Of a stretch of DNA of 64,000 nucleotides, positions 50,191-58,777 are shown piece by piece. Both the position numbers and the translations under genes were made by a program. Position 1 is the first letter of the stretch, and each line of letters begins with the position of its first letter. Below the pieces are notes generated by a model. The model saw only the letters and a program-made list of their open reading frames with translations. It was not told the DNA's origin and ran no database searches. The DNA is from Sandaracinus amylolyticus (GTDB taxonomy: Bacteria; Myxococcota_A; Polyangia; Polyangiales; Sandaracinaceae): positions 2,294,001 through 2,358,000 of the forward strand of contig NZ_CP011125.1 of assembly GCF_000737325.1 (NCBI RefSeq). Reading direction: 5' to 3'.

Positions 50191-50931
50191 ATGGAGCCGA
50201 TCGGCGAAGGTCAGCGCATCCCGGACCTCACGCTCCGCGTGCGCGAGAGCGGCCAGTGGAAGGACCTCACGACGCGCGAGCTGTTCGGCGGTCGCACCGT
50301 CGTCGTGTTCGGCCTGCCCGGCGCGTTCACGCCGACATGCTCGACGTCGCACGTGCCGCGCTACGAAGAGCTCGCGGGGGAGCTCGCGCAGCACGGCGTC
50401 GACGAGATCGTCTGCATCTCCGTGAACGACGCGTTCGTGATGGAGGCGTGGGGGCGCGATCAGGGCGTCGAGCGCGTGCGCCTCCTGCCCGACGGCAACG
50501 GGGATCTGACGCGCGCCCTGGGCTTCCTCGTCGACAAGCGCGAGCTCGGGTTCGGCCCGCGCAGCTGGCGCTACTCGATGCTCGTCGAGGACGGCGTCGT
50601 GAAGAAGCTGTTCGTCGAGAAGGAGATCGCGGGCGACCCCTACGACGTCTCCGACGCGGACACGATGCTGCGCTACGTCGCGCACGGCGCGTCGCCTTCG
50701 CCGCTCGACGTCGCGATGCTCACGAAGCCCGGCTGCACGCACTGCGCACGCGCGCGCGATCTGCTCACGAAGGCCGGGCTGCGATGGCAGGAGGTGCGCA
50801 GCACGCCGCGCCTGTTGCGCGCGATGGCGGGCGCCGCGACGACCCCGCAGATCTTCGTCGACGGCACGCGCATCGGGGGCGCGGATCAGCTCGAGCAGTG
50901 GCTCGCGAAGCGCGGGGAGCCCGCGGTGTAG
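50191..50931 (+). CDS. Peroxiredoxin-5/glutaredoxin fusion protein
   Basis: 246 residues. The N-terminal Prx5 domain has G-L-P-G-A-F-T-P-T-C-S with peroxidatic Cys50. The C-terminal glutaredoxin domain (about 172-246) begins V-A-M-L-T-K-P-G-C-T-H-C with redox Cys182 and Cys185, followed by T-P-Q-I-F-V-D-G. This is the hybrid Prx5-Grx enzyme known from Haemophilus and Neisseria, which reduces peroxides using glutathione through its own Grx domain. It is cytoplasmic. ATG 50191 was chosen because GGAGGAG lies just upstream. The Grx C-T-H-C differs from the usual CPYC. Confidence 0.93.
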   Translation: MEPIGEGQRIPDLTLRVRESGQWKDLTTRELFGGRTVVVFGLPGAFTPTCSTSHVPRYEELAGELAQHGVDEIVCISVNDAFVMEAWGRDQGVERVRLLPDGNGDLTRALGFLVDKRELGFGPRSWRYSMLVEDGVVKKLFVEKEIAGDPYDVSDADTMLRYVAHGASPSPLDVAMLTKPGCTHCARARDLLTKAGLRWQEVRSTPRLLRAMAGAATTPQIFVDGTRIGGADQLEQWLAKRGEPAV

Positions 50932-50949
50932 CTGCGTCGCGGCGAGCGC

Positions 50950-52866
50950 TCACTCGCTCCACGCGCTGAGCCACGCGCCCGTGTGTTCGGCGTGGTGTAC
51001 GAGCGCTGCGTAGTACGGATGCCGTGCGAGCGTCGCTGCGTCGCCGAGCACCAGCAGGAAGCGTCGCGCGCGCGTGACCGCCACGTTCGTGCGGCGCACG
51101 TCCTCGAGGAACCCGAGCTGCGCCTCGTCGTTGCTCCGCACGAGATCGACGACGATCGCGAGCTTCTCGCGCCCTTGGAAGCTGTCGACGGTCGCGATCT
51201 CGAGGCCTGCCGCGAGCTCGGGCTCGAGCGCGTCGCGCAGGAGGCGCACCTGCGCGTGATAGGGCGTGATCACACCGACGTCGCTCGGCGCGACACCGCG
51301 CGCGATCAGTCGACGCACTTCGTCGGCGATGCGCTCGGCGTTGCCGGGGTTGCGCGTGCTCGGGTCGTCGGCCTCGCGAACTTCTTCCCAGCCGCGCCCT
51401 GCGGTGTCGACCAGCACGAACGGGCCTTCGCGCGACGGGTCGGGCTCGATGCCCGGCAGCTCCTCGAGGCGCGCGGTGCGCACGTCCTCTGCCGTGATGA
51501 GCACGGCGCCGTAGGTCGCGTCGTTGGGGAACGCCATCAGCGCTTCGTGCATGCGGTGCTGCACACGCAGCGTCGTCACCACGCGCGCATCGCTCTGCGT
51601 CGCGGCGATGCGCTCGAAGAACGTCGACCCGAGCCCGAGATCGAGCGCCTCGCGTGCGATCACCGTCGGCGGCAGCTGGTGCGGATCGCCCGCGAGCGTC
51701 GCCTTCGGCGCGCGGAGCAGCGCGACGAGCGCGATCGGATCGGGCGCCTGCGTCGCTTCGTCGAGCACCACGCGATCGAACGCTTCATGTTCGAGCAGCC
51801 ACGCGTCCGCGCCCGCCGCGGTCGCGGCGATGACGCGCGCGCGAGAAAGGATCGTGCGCTGCGCGTCCTTCAGGTACTCGCGCGCATCGCGCATCAGCTG
51901 CCGCACCTCGCTCCACGCGGCGCGCTTCTCTTCGCCGCGCAGCGTGCCGCGCTGGGTGCGGTTCAGCGTGCGCCGGCGGAGATCCTCGGCCTCGCGCGTC
52001 CACCGGCGCGCGAGCTTCCACGCGTCGGTCTTCTCGAGCAGCGCGTCCAGGGTGCGCTCCTCCATCGCCGGCGAGACGCGCGCCGGGTGTCCGATGCGCA
52101 CCACGTTCTCGCCCGCGTCGACGAGCCGCTCCGCGAGGTTGTCGACCGCGGTGTGGCTCGCGGCGGTGACGAGCACGCGCTCACCGCGCGCGACCGCCTG
52201 GCGCACCAGCTCGGTCAGCGTTCGCGTCTTGCCGGTGCCCGGCGGTCCGAGCACCAACGAGAGATCCCGCGCCGCGAGCGCGCGCTGCACCGCGACGCGC
52301 TGATCGTCCTCGAGCGCCTCGTCGAATGCTTCGAGCTCCAACGATTTCGCGTCGAAGTCCGGGGCCCGCGCACCGAGCAGCGTCGCGACCGACTTCGCCT
52401 CGTCGCTGCCCTTCTTCGCGTGCTTCGCGCGCTCGATCGCGCGCGCACCGCGATCGAAGGTCACTTCGGGCGCTTCGCGATCGAGGCGGAACCCCTCGGT
52501 CCACAGCCACTCCGGCACCTCGCCGTCGATCGCGACCGCGAGCGCGTCGCTGCGGCGTCGCGAGACGATCGCGCGCACCACGTCGGGCCCCTCGGGATCG
52601 TCCTGCCAGAGCAGCACCGGATCGCCCTGGCCGATCCGCAGATCGCGCATCTCGCCGTCGCGCGGCGCGAGCCACAGGATCGTGCGCCCGCCGGGCGCCG
52701 CGTCGGTGTCGGTCACCGCGAGATCGCGCAGCGCGAGGCCGCGCTCCACGCGCTGCGCGAGCGTGAGCAGCCTGCGCTCCTCGCGGAAGCGGGCGCGCGC
52801 CCCGAGCCGCTCGGCGTGCAGCGCGCGCGCGAGCCGATCGAGCTCGGCTTCGACGTCGATCGTCAT
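50950..52866 (-). CDS. UPF1-like superfamily 1B helicase (IGHMBP2-type)
   Basis: 638 residues. After an N-terminal beta-rich domain, the helicase core shows L-V-L-G-P-P-G-T-G-K-T (Walker A), V-V-L-D-E-A-T-Q (motif II, DEAT), G-D-P-H-Q-L-P-P (motif III), T-T-L-R-V-Q-H-R-M-H (motif IV) and T-V-D-S-F-Q-G-R-E (motif V), with N-V-A-V-T-R-A-R-R (motif VI). This set fits the 5'-3' Upf1/IGHMBP2/Senataxin-like group, active on RNA or DNA. The start at 52866 (M-T-I-D-V) matches the conserved beginning. It stands alone on the minus strand. Confidence 0.92.
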   Translation of the reverse strand: MTIDVEAELDRLARALHAERLGARARFREERRLLTLAQRVERGLALRDLAVTDTDAAPGGRTILWLAPRDGEMRDLRIGQGDPVLLWQDDPEGPDVVRAIVSRRRSDALAVAIDGEVPEWLWTEGFRLDREAPEVTFDRGARAIERAKHAKKGSDEAKSVATLLGARAPDFDAKSLELEAFDEALEDDQRVAVQRALAARDLSLVLGPPGTGKTRTLTELVRQAVARGERVLVTAASHTAVDNLAERLVDAGENVVRIGHPARVSPAMEERTLDALLEKTDAWKLARRWTREAEDLRRRTLNRTQRGTLRGEEKRAAWSEVRQLMRDAREYLKDAQRTILSRARVIAATAAGADAWLLEHEAFDRVVLDEATQAPDPIALVALLRAPKATLAGDPHQLPPTVIAREALDLGLGSTFFERIAATQSDARVVTTLRVQHRMHEALMAFPNDATYGAVLITAEDVRTARLEELPGIEPDPSREGPFVLVDTAGRGWEEVREADDPSTRNPGNAERIADEVRRLIARGVAPSDVGVITPYHAQVRLLRDALEPELAAGLEIATVDSFQGREKLAIVVDLVRSNDEAQLGFLEDVRRTNVAVTRARRFLLVLGDAATLARHPYYAALVHHAEHTGAWLSAWSE

Positions 52867-52890
52867 CGCGCGCGAGCCTGACACGCATCG

Positions 52891-53433
52891 CTATTCCGAT
52901 CCCACGATCCCGTCGAGCGCCGAGCGCGTGGGCGCGCCGTCCGACCAGAGGCGCGCCGGCGGCGGCCCGTCCTCCTCGTAACGCGGCACGAACGTCCGGT
53001 GCGCGATGCGCCACTCGCCGTCCTCGCGCACCAGCTCGTCGGTGTACGTGCCCACCACGTGCACCGTCGCGCCGGTCTCGAGCACGCGGATGTGCTCGCT
53101 CATCGTCGAGCGCGCGGTCGCGTGCCCGGCATCGTGGAGCTCGATCGACGTCGCCGACACGGCGTAGAGCAGCACCTCGATGTGCTCCTCGTTGCCGGTG
53201 AGGAACGCGCGGATCGCCTCGCGTCCGTCGAGCCGCCAGGCATCCGACGAGCGTCGCTCCCACACGATGCGCGACGCGAACGTCGTCTCGAGGCGATCCC
53301 ACTCGTGGTGGTTGATCGCGTCGCTCGCGCGATCGAGCACCTCGCGGATCGCGAGCCGGTCCAACGCATCGGGGCGCGTCGCGACGCCCGCACATCCCGC
53401 GAGCACGCCGAGCAGCGCGACGAGCGCCCTCAC
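52891..53433 (-). CDS. SnoaL-like (NTF2-fold) lipoprotein
   Basis: 180 residues from GTG. The signal peptide V-R-A-L-V-A-L-L-G-V-L-A-G-C has a lipobox. The mature domain follows the SnoaL_4 outline: A-I-R-E-V-L-D-R-A-S-D-A-I-N-H-H-E-W-D-R-L (N-terminal helices), F-A-S-R-I-V-W-E, and W-R-I-A-H-R-T-F-V-P-R-Y. It could bind or isomerise a small hydrophobic molecule, but ligands in this family vary widely. The start overlaps the stop of the SDR gene by four bases (GTGA), so it is the second gene of that operon. Confidence 0.82.
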   Translation of the reverse strand: MRALVALLGVLAGCAGVATRPDALDRLAIREVLDRASDAINHHEWDRLETTFASRIVWERRSSDAWRLDGREAIRAFLTGNEEHIEVLLYAVSATSIELHDAGHATARSTMSEHIRVLETGATVHVVGTYTDELVREDGEWRIAHRTFVPRYEEDGPPPARLWSDGAPTRSALDGIVGSE

Positions 53434-54218
53434 GACGCACCTCCGACGCCCATGCCGCCGTCGACCGCGAGCACCGCGCCGGTCACGAACGCGGCCGCGT
53501 CCGACGCGAGGTACGCGACCGCGCTCGCGACGTCCTCCGCGCGACCCATACGCGGCAGGGGCTGCAGCGTGCCGATCGCGCGCGCGATCTCGGTGCGCGC
53601 CGCGTCCTCGGAGAGCCCCGCCGCCTGGAAGATCTCGGTCGGCACGAGCCCCGGCGAGACCACGTTCACGCGCACGCCGAGCGGCGCCCACTTCCGCGCC
53701 ATCCCCTGGCTCATCACCTCCACCGCGCCCTTGCTCGCGAGGTAGACGAGATCGATCGGCAGGTTCGCCGCCACGCCCGCGGAGCCGACGTTCACGATCG
53801 ATCCGCGCGTCGCGCGGAGGTGCGGCAGCGCATCGTGCGAGAGCCGGTACATCGCGCGCACGTTGAGCGCGAACGCGTCGTCGAACGCGTCGTCGGTGGC
53901 GACCTCCCAGGTCCCGCGATCGATTGCCGGCGTCGGCGCGCCCGCGTTGTTGACGAGGAGATCGAGACGTCCGGTGCGCGCCACGAGCGCGTCGACGACC
54001 TCCGCCGCGAACGCACGATCGCGCAGGTCACCCACGATCACGTGCGCGCGCCCGCCGCGCGTCTCGATGTCGCGCGCGAGCGCCTCGAGCCGATCGCGCC
54101 GTCGCGCCACCAGCCCGGCGATCCATCCCGACTGCGCCAGCCGCTCCGCGATCGCGCGCCCGAGCCCGGAGCTCGCGCCCGTGATCAACGCCACCTTCTG
54201 CTCACCTTCGTTGCTCAT
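53430..54218 (-). CDS. Short-chain dehydrogenase/reductase
   Basis: 262 residues, a classical SDR. The cofactor motif is V-A-L-I-T-G-A-S-S-G-L-G (TGxxxGxG), the N-N-A-G motif is present, the catalytic Ser lies in V-N-V-G-S-A-G, and the Tyr-Lys pair is in L-V-Y-L-A-S-K (YxxxK). The R-R-R at the end of strand 2 suggests NADP preference. It reduces or oxidises an unidentified carbonyl or alcohol. It is the first gene of a minus-strand operon with the SnoaL-like lipoprotein, divergent from a LysR regulator. Confidence 0.93.
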   Translation of the reverse strand: MSNEGEQKVALITGASSGLGRAIAERLAQSGWIAGLVARRRDRLEALARDIETRGGRAHVIVGDLRDRAFAAEVVDALVARTGRLDLLVNNAGAPTPAIDRGTWEVATDDAFDDAFALNVRAMYRLSHDALPHLRATRGSIVNVGSAGVAANLPIDLVYLASKGAVEVMSQGMARKWAPLGVRVNVVSPGLVPTEIFQAAGLSEDAARTEIARAIGTLQPLPRMGRAEDVASAVAYLASDAAAFVTGAVLAVDGGMGVGGAS

Positions 54219-54236
54219 GACGCGAACCTGGTGCGC

Positions 54237-54242
54237 TACCGT
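54237..54242 (+). promoter_or_regulatory. -10 box before the LysR gene
   Basis: TACCGT followed by CGCGGC and the GTG start: the same -10 to start distance of six bases as at 26339. No good -35 box is found at 17-18 bases; TTGCTC at 54211-54216 is 20 bases away. The 30-base gap between divergent genes means any regulator site would overlap both promoters. Confidence 0.4.
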
Positions 54243-54248
54243 CGCGGC

Positions 54249-55205
54249 GTGAATGCGAAGAATCCGGATGACACTCTGAAGCAGAGCGAAACAATCCGCG
54301 CGCCCGGGCTCGTGCAGCTCCCGGTGTTCCTCGAGGTCGCGCGGCGCCGCAGCTTCAGCGCCGCGGCGCGCGCGCTCGGGATGTCGCCCTCGGCGACGAG
54401 CCAGGCGATCGCGCGGCTCGAGGAGGAGCTCGGCGTCGCGCTGCTCGTGCGCACCACGCGCAGCGTGAACGTCACGCCCGCGGGCGAGCGCCTCCTCCGC
54501 GACGCAGGCCCGGCGATCACGACCGCGCAGACCGCGCTCGTCACCGCGCAGCGCGGTCGCGAGGAGCCTTCGGGCGTGCTGCGGCTGAGCGTTCCGCGCA
54601 TCGCGTGCCGCGTCGGTCTGCTGCCGGTGCTCGCGGAGTACGCGCGGCGCTTCCCCGCAGTGCGCACCGACGTCGTCGTCGACGACGCGAACGTCGACAT
54701 CGTTCGCGAAGGGTTCGACGCGGGCGTGCGACCCAAGCGCGCGCTCCAGGCGGACATGACGCGCGTGCAGCTGAGCGGACGGCTGCGGATGGTCGTGGTC
54801 GGCTCGCCGCGGTACGTCGGGACGCGCGGTCGACCTTTGCACCCGCGCGACCTCGTCGAGCACGCGTGCCTCACCTGGCGCCGCGACGACGGAGGCGAGC
54901 ATCGCTGGGCGCTGCGCGAGCGCGGTCGAGCGCTCGAGGTGAGCGTGCGAGGTCCGACGATCTCGGACGACGTCGAGCTGCTGCTCGCCGCGGCCGAAGA
55001 GGGGATGGGCCTCGCGTACGTCGCCGAGCCCGAGGCCGCGCGCGCCATCGCGGAGAAGCGCTTGGTCACCGTGCTCGACGCGTGCTCCGTCGAGCTCGAC
55101 GGCCTCTACCTCTACTACCCGCGCACCGCGCGCAGCGAGCCCAAGCTGCGCGCGCTCGTGTCGTGCGTGCGCGCCGTCGCGCGCCTGCCGGGTCGTACAG
55201 CTTGA
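54249..55205 (+). CDS. LysR-family transcriptional regulator of the divergent SDR operon
   Basis: 318 residues from GTG. The N-terminal winged helix (about 19-78) contains F-L-E-V-A-R-R-R-S-F-S-A-A-A-R-A-L-G-M-S-P-S-A-T-S-Q-type recognition sequence, close to the CrgA/DsdC-like subgroup in which A-T-S-Q-A-I-A-R-L-E is conserved. The C-terminal effector domain includes G-F-D-A-G-V-R and L-A-A-A-E-E-G-M-G-L-A. Being divergent from the SDR gene with only 30 bases between, it very likely controls that operon, the classic LysR arrangement. Confidence 0.92.
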   Translation: MNAKNPDDTLKQSETIRAPGLVQLPVFLEVARRRSFSAAARALGMSPSATSQAIARLEEELGVALLVRTTRSVNVTPAGERLLRDAGPAITTAQTALVTAQRGREEPSGVLRLSVPRIACRVGLLPVLAEYARRFPAVRTDVVVDDANVDIVREGFDAGVRPKRALQADMTRVQLSGRLRMVVVGSPRYVGTRGRPLHPRDLVEHACLTWRRDDGGEHRWALRERGRALEVSVRGPTISDDVELLLAAAEEGMGLAYVAEPEAARAIAEKRLVTVLDACSVELDGLYLYYPRTARSEPKLRALVSCVRAVARLPGRTA

Positions 55206-55240
55206 CGATCCCGTCACACGCGATGAAGAGTCGCCCCTCG

Positions 55241-56239
55241 ATGCATCCGATCTTGTTCGAGATCCCGACGCCCTGGGGGGCTCTGCCCATCTACTCCTAC
55301 GGCGTGATGCTCGGGACCTCGATGATCGTCGCCTGGTACGTGATCATGTGGCTGGGCGAGCGCGAGGGCGAAGGGCGCGAGACGCTGGCGAACACGTTCA
55401 TCGTCACCGCGGTCTCGGCGATCGTCGGCGCGCGTGCGCTCTACATCCTCACGAACCCCGGCGAGTTCGAGTCGTTCCAGGACCTCGTGAACCTCCGCGG
55501 CGGCGGGCTCGTCGCGTACGGCGGGTTCCTCGGCGGCTTCTTCGGCGCGCTCTTCTATCTGCGCTCGCAGAAGAGATCGCTGCTCTCGTTCGCCGACGTC
55601 GCCGCGCCGACGCTCGCGCTCGGTCTCGCGCTCACGCGGATCGGCTGTTACCTCTACGGCTGCGACTACGGCGCGCGCCTCGAGGACGACGCGCCCTCGT
55701 GGCTTCGCGCGCTCGGCACCTTCCCGCACTGGGCCGACGGCAACGGCTCGCCCGCATGGGCGCACCACGTCGCGGAGTACGACCTCGCGCACGACGCGGC
55801 GCACTCGTTCCCGGTGCACCCGACGCAGATCTACGAGTCGCTCGCGGGGTTCGTGCTGCTCGGCGTGACGCTGTTCATGTGGCGTCGTCGCTCGTTCCGC
55901 GGCGAGGTGCTGCTCGCGCTCACGATGTTCTACGGCGTGTGGCGCTTCGCGATCGAGTACGTGCGCGACGATCCCGAGCGCGGGTTCGCGTTCGGCTTCT
56001 CGACGTCGCAGCTCGTGTCGCTCGCGCTCGTGCCGATCGCGGGGTTCTTCTACTTCGAGGGCAAGAAGGCGCAGCAGCGCGCGCCGGTGCCGGTGATGCG
56101 CCTCGGCGCGCCCGAGACCTACGCGACGCCGACGACCGCCAAGCCCGCGCGAGAGAGCGCACCGAGCGAGGAGCTCGAGGCCGTCGCGCCCGAGGCGAAG
56201 AAGAGCGGCGCGAAGAAGAAGAAGGGCGCGAAGCGCTGA
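55241..56239 (+). CDS. lgt: Prolipoprotein diacylglyceryl transferase
   Basis: 332 residues. The family hallmarks are M-H-P-I-L-F-E-I-P at the start, Y-S-Y-G-V-M-L-G in the first helix, G-G-L-V-A-Y-G-G-F-L-G-G, R-I-G-C-Y-L-Y-G-C-D-Y-G (the signature in deltaproteobacterial form) and H-P-T-Q-I-Y-E. Seven transmembrane helices are seen. It attaches diacylglycerol to the lipobox Cys of prolipoproteins at the inner membrane, fitting a genome rich in lipoproteins. ATG 55223 is an alternative start. The C-terminal Lys/Ala-rich tail (K-K-S-G-A-K-K-K-K-G) is unusual for Lgt and may interact with acidic lipids or proteins. Confidence 0.93.
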   Translation: MHPILFEIPTPWGALPIYSYGVMLGTSMIVAWYVIMWLGEREGEGRETLANTFIVTAVSAIVGARALYILTNPGEFESFQDLVNLRGGGLVAYGGFLGGFFGALFYLRSQKRSLLSFADVAAPTLALGLALTRIGCYLYGCDYGARLEDDAPSWLRALGTFPHWADGNGSPAWAHHVAEYDLAHDAAHSFPVHPTQIYESLAGFVLLGVTLFMWRRRSFRGEVLLALTMFYGVWRFAIEYVRDDPERGFAFGFSTSQLVSLALVPIAGFFYFEGKKAQQRAPVPVMRLGAPETYATPTTAKPARESAPSEELEAVAPEAKKSGAKKKKGAKR

Positions 56240-56243
56240 CGCG

Positions 56244-57236
56244 TCAGGGCGCGGTCGCCGCGCCCGCGTCGGCGGCGCTCGTCGCGCCACCATCGCCCGC
56301 TGCCGCGCGTTGGGCGCGCGCCTGATCGAACGCGCGCATCACCGTCGGCGACGTCCGGCGCGAGTCGAGCTCGAGGTCCGGCTGTCGCTCGAGCGCCTCG
56401 CGGAACGCCTCGACCGCGAGGTCCTCGCGCGAGAGCGCGACGTACGCGACCGCGAGCGTGCGCTGGATCGTCACGACCTGGTTGCCCGTGAGCTCGCCTG
56501 CGCCGAGCAGTCGGTTGCCGAGCGAGACCGCCTCGGTGTAGCGACCGACGCGCACCTGGTCCTGCAGCTGCGGCAGCTGCTCGCCGATCAGCGCCTGTCG
56601 ATCGCGGACCTCGCCGTCGTTCGGCGTCACGCCGGTGCGCTCCGACACGATGCGACGGCCCTCCTCGGACAGCACGAGATCCGGGAGCGGAACGAGGATC
56701 ACCTGACCGCGCGAGAGCCGCAGCGTGCGCAGCGAGTTGAAGCGACGCAGCGTGCGCGAGCCGTCGGTCGTGCCGTAGTACGTCTGCGCGACGTGGTTGA
56801 GCGTGTCGCGCTGATCGGCGACGTGGCGCAGCGGGTAGGGGATGAGCAGCTCGGCGCCCTCGGGCGGCTGCGAGCCCTCGACCGCGGGGTTCGCCTCGAC
56901 GATCGCGTACGCGCGGCGCGCGTCGCCGTAGTGCACGTCCGCGATCTGCGCCCACGTCTCGCCGGCGCGCACGCGGTGGTAGTTCACCGTCGGCACCACG
57001 AGCCGCAGCCCGACGACGATCGCGCTGCCGCCCTGCGTCGTGAGCCCGTTCTCCGCGACGAGCACGCTCTCGCGGCGCGGATCGCCGTAGTAGCGCTGCG
57101 CGATCGACGCGAGCGTCTCGCCGTCGCGCACGACGTGCACGTACGCCGGGAAGTCCGCGCGCGCGACCTCCTGCGAGACCAGCAGGACGAGCGACACGAG
57201 CAGCACGAACGAGAGCGCGCGCAGCGGGCGCGTCAT
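56244..57236 (-). CDS. Exported multi-LysM protein coupled to a Ser/Thr kinase
   Basis: 330 residues. A signal peptide (L-L-V-S-L-V-L-L-V-S-Q-E-V-A-R-A-D) is followed by three LysM modules: V-H-V-V-R-D-G-E-T-L-A-S-I-A-Q-R-Y-Y-G-D, Y-H-R-V-R-A-G-E-T-W-A-Q-I-A-D-V-H-Y-G-D and the diverged R-D-T-L-N-H-V-A-Q-T-Y-Y-G. The C-terminal part is TPR-like (L-A-V-A-Y-V-A-L-S-R-E-D-L-A). It should bind peptidoglycan in the periplasm. The ATG overlaps the kinase stop, so sensor kinase and wall-binding protein are made together, suggesting envelope sensing. Confidence 0.85.
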   Translation of the reverse strand: MTRPLRALSFVLLVSLVLLVSQEVARADFPAYVHVVRDGETLASIAQRYYGDPRRESVLVAENGLTTQGGSAIVVGLRLVVPTVNYHRVRAGETWAQIADVHYGDARRAYAIVEANPAVEGSQPPEGAELLIPYPLRHVADQRDTLNHVAQTYYGTTDGSRTLRRFNSLRTLRLSRGQVILVPLPDLVLSEEGRRIVSERTGVTPNDGEVRDRQALIGEQLPQLQDQVRVGRYTEAVSLGNRLLGAGELTGNQVVTIQRTLAVAYVALSREDLAVEAFREALERQPDLELDSRRTSPTVMRAFDQARAQRAAAGDGGATSAADAGAATAP

Positions 57237-58651
57237 CCTGGACCGCCCCCCGTCGTGCTCGCCGAAGGCAGCGCGGTCGCTCCGTCGGCGCCCACCGCAG
57301 GGACCGCGCCGGGATCGAGCGGCGCGGGCGTCGTCGCGTGGCCGGGTTCTTCCTCGACCAGCGTCTCGTCGATCAGCTGCACCTCGCCCTCCTCGACCCA
57401 CACCTCGCGATCGATGCCGCGGAAGTACGGGTTGTGAAGGCGGAGGAAGTGGCGCCCCGGCGCGAGCGCGATGCGCTGCGCGCTCGGCGTCGTCAGCACG
57501 TGCTGCCCGTCGATGTACACCTCGGCCCACGGGTCGACGACGAAGCGCAGATAGCCAGCGCGTTGTGGCACCACCGGCGCGCCGCTCTCCGCGGCGAACT
57601 GATCGGGATCGCCGGCGAGCCTTCCGCTGAACGCCTGGATCGCGCCGCCGCCGCCGAGGATCGCGGCGAAGAGCGCGCCCTGCACCATCCAGTTGTGCAC
57701 GAGCAGCGTCCGGTCGCTCGCGCTGCGGCGCACGCGGTTGGGCGCGCTCGCGGCGAGGATCTCGTCGGCCTGCTCGTCGCTGATCGTGCCGACCTCGCGC
57801 AGGTACATGACGAGCCGCGCGTTGTGGTTGATCGGCACGCGCGACGCGAGGAAGTCCTGCAGGTCGTCGATCAGCGCCTGCGTGGTCGGATACCGGTTCG
57901 CCGGCATCTTCTCCATGCAGCGCGCCATGATGCGCTCGAGCGCGCGCGGCACCGTCGTGTTGATCTTCCGCGGCGACGTGTAGCGATCGAGCCGGATCTT
58001 CTGCATCACGGTGCGCGCGTCGTCCTCGACGAACGGCTTGCGCCCCGTGACCATCTGGTAGAGCACGATGCCGACCGAGAAGATGTCGCTGCGGAAGTCG
58101 AGCTTGTCGCCGAGGATCTGCTCGGGCGACATGTAGCTCGGCGTGCCGAGGCCCGTGCCCGTCTCGGTGAGATCGCTGAGCTTGTCGTCTCGCGCGATCC
58201 CGAAGTCCATCAGCTTCACCTCGCCGTGATGGCTGATCATCACGTTGGCGGGCTTGATGTCGCGGTGGATGATCCCGCGGAAGTGCGCGTAGTCGAGCGC
58301 GCGCGCGACCTGCAGCGCGATGATCGATGCGACCTCGACCGGGAGACGCGGCGTGATCTCGAGGAGGTCGTACAGGTCGATGCCCTGCACGTACTCCATG
58401 ACGATGTACATCGTCCCGCGTTCTTTGATGAAGTCGTAGACGTGGAGGATGTTCTCGTGCTGCAGCGAGGCCATGAAGTGGGCCTCGCGCTCGAAGCGCT
58501 TCGCGAACCCCGAGTCGACCGCGATGCTCGGCTTCAGCGCCTTGATCGCGACGAGGCGGCCGAGCGGCTCCTGCACCGCTTTGTAGACGACGGCCATGCC
58601 GCCGCTGCCGATCTCGCCGAGGATGCGGCAATTGCCGATGCGATCGACCAT
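57233..58651 (-). CDS. Membrane Ser/Thr protein kinase with PEGA-like domain
   Basis: 472 residues. The catalytic motifs are intact: I-G-S-G-G-M-A-V-V-Y-K, V-A-I-K-A-L-K, I-I-H-R-D-I-K-P-A-N, M-D-F-G-I-A-R and S-Y-M-S-P-E-Q (residues about 1-270). A hydrophobic helix near 345-360 (M-V-Q-G-A-L-F-A-A-I-L-G-G-G-G) leads to a PEGA-like C-terminal domain (V-D-P-W-A-E-V-Y-I-D-G-Q-H to G-R-H-F-L-R-L-H-N). The start at 58651 (M-V-D-R-I-G-N) is set by the kinase N-lobe; the longer frame is antisense noise. It is the first gene of a two-gene operon. Confidence 0.92.
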   Translation of the reverse strand: MVDRIGNCRILGEIGSGGMAVVYKAVQEPLGRLVAIKALKPSIAVDSGFAKRFEREAHFMASLQHENILHVYDFIKERGTMYIVMEYVQGIDLYDLLEITPRLPVEVASIIALQVARALDYAHFRGIIHRDIKPANVMISHHGEVKLMDFGIARDDKLSDLTETGTGLGTPSYMSPEQILGDKLDFRSDIFSVGIVLYQMVTGRKPFVEDDARTVMQKIRLDRYTSPRKINTTVPRALERIMARCMEKMPANRYPTTQALIDDLQDFLASRVPINHNARLVMYLREVGTISDEQADEILAASAPNRVRRSASDRTLLVHNWMVQGALFAAILGGGGAIQAFSGRLAGDPDQFAAESGAPVVPQRAGYLRFVVDPWAEVYIDGQHVLTTPSAQRIALAPGRHFLRLHNPYFRGIDREVWVEEGEVQLIDETLVEEEPGHATTPAPLDPGAVPAVGADGATALPSASTTGGGPG

Positions 58652-58777
58652 CAGGAGAGGCGCGATCGTGGCAGCGGAGTCGGGCACTGTCAACGAAACC
58701 CAGGTGTTTCCGCACCCTTCGCAACGCGCGCGCGGCGTTGACGGAAAGGGCTCCGCTCCCGCAGCATTCGAGTCTCG
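58652..58777. promoter_or_regulatory. Divergent promoter region, kinase operon and sigma/anti-sigma gene
   Basis: Toward the kinase, TTGACA (58693-58688) is followed after 18 bases by ACGATC. Toward the sigma-like gene, TTGACG (58738-58743) is followed after 18 bases by CAGCAT (58762-58767). Both -10 boxes are weak, but the -35 boxes and spacing match the other promoters in the window. Confidence 0.4.
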
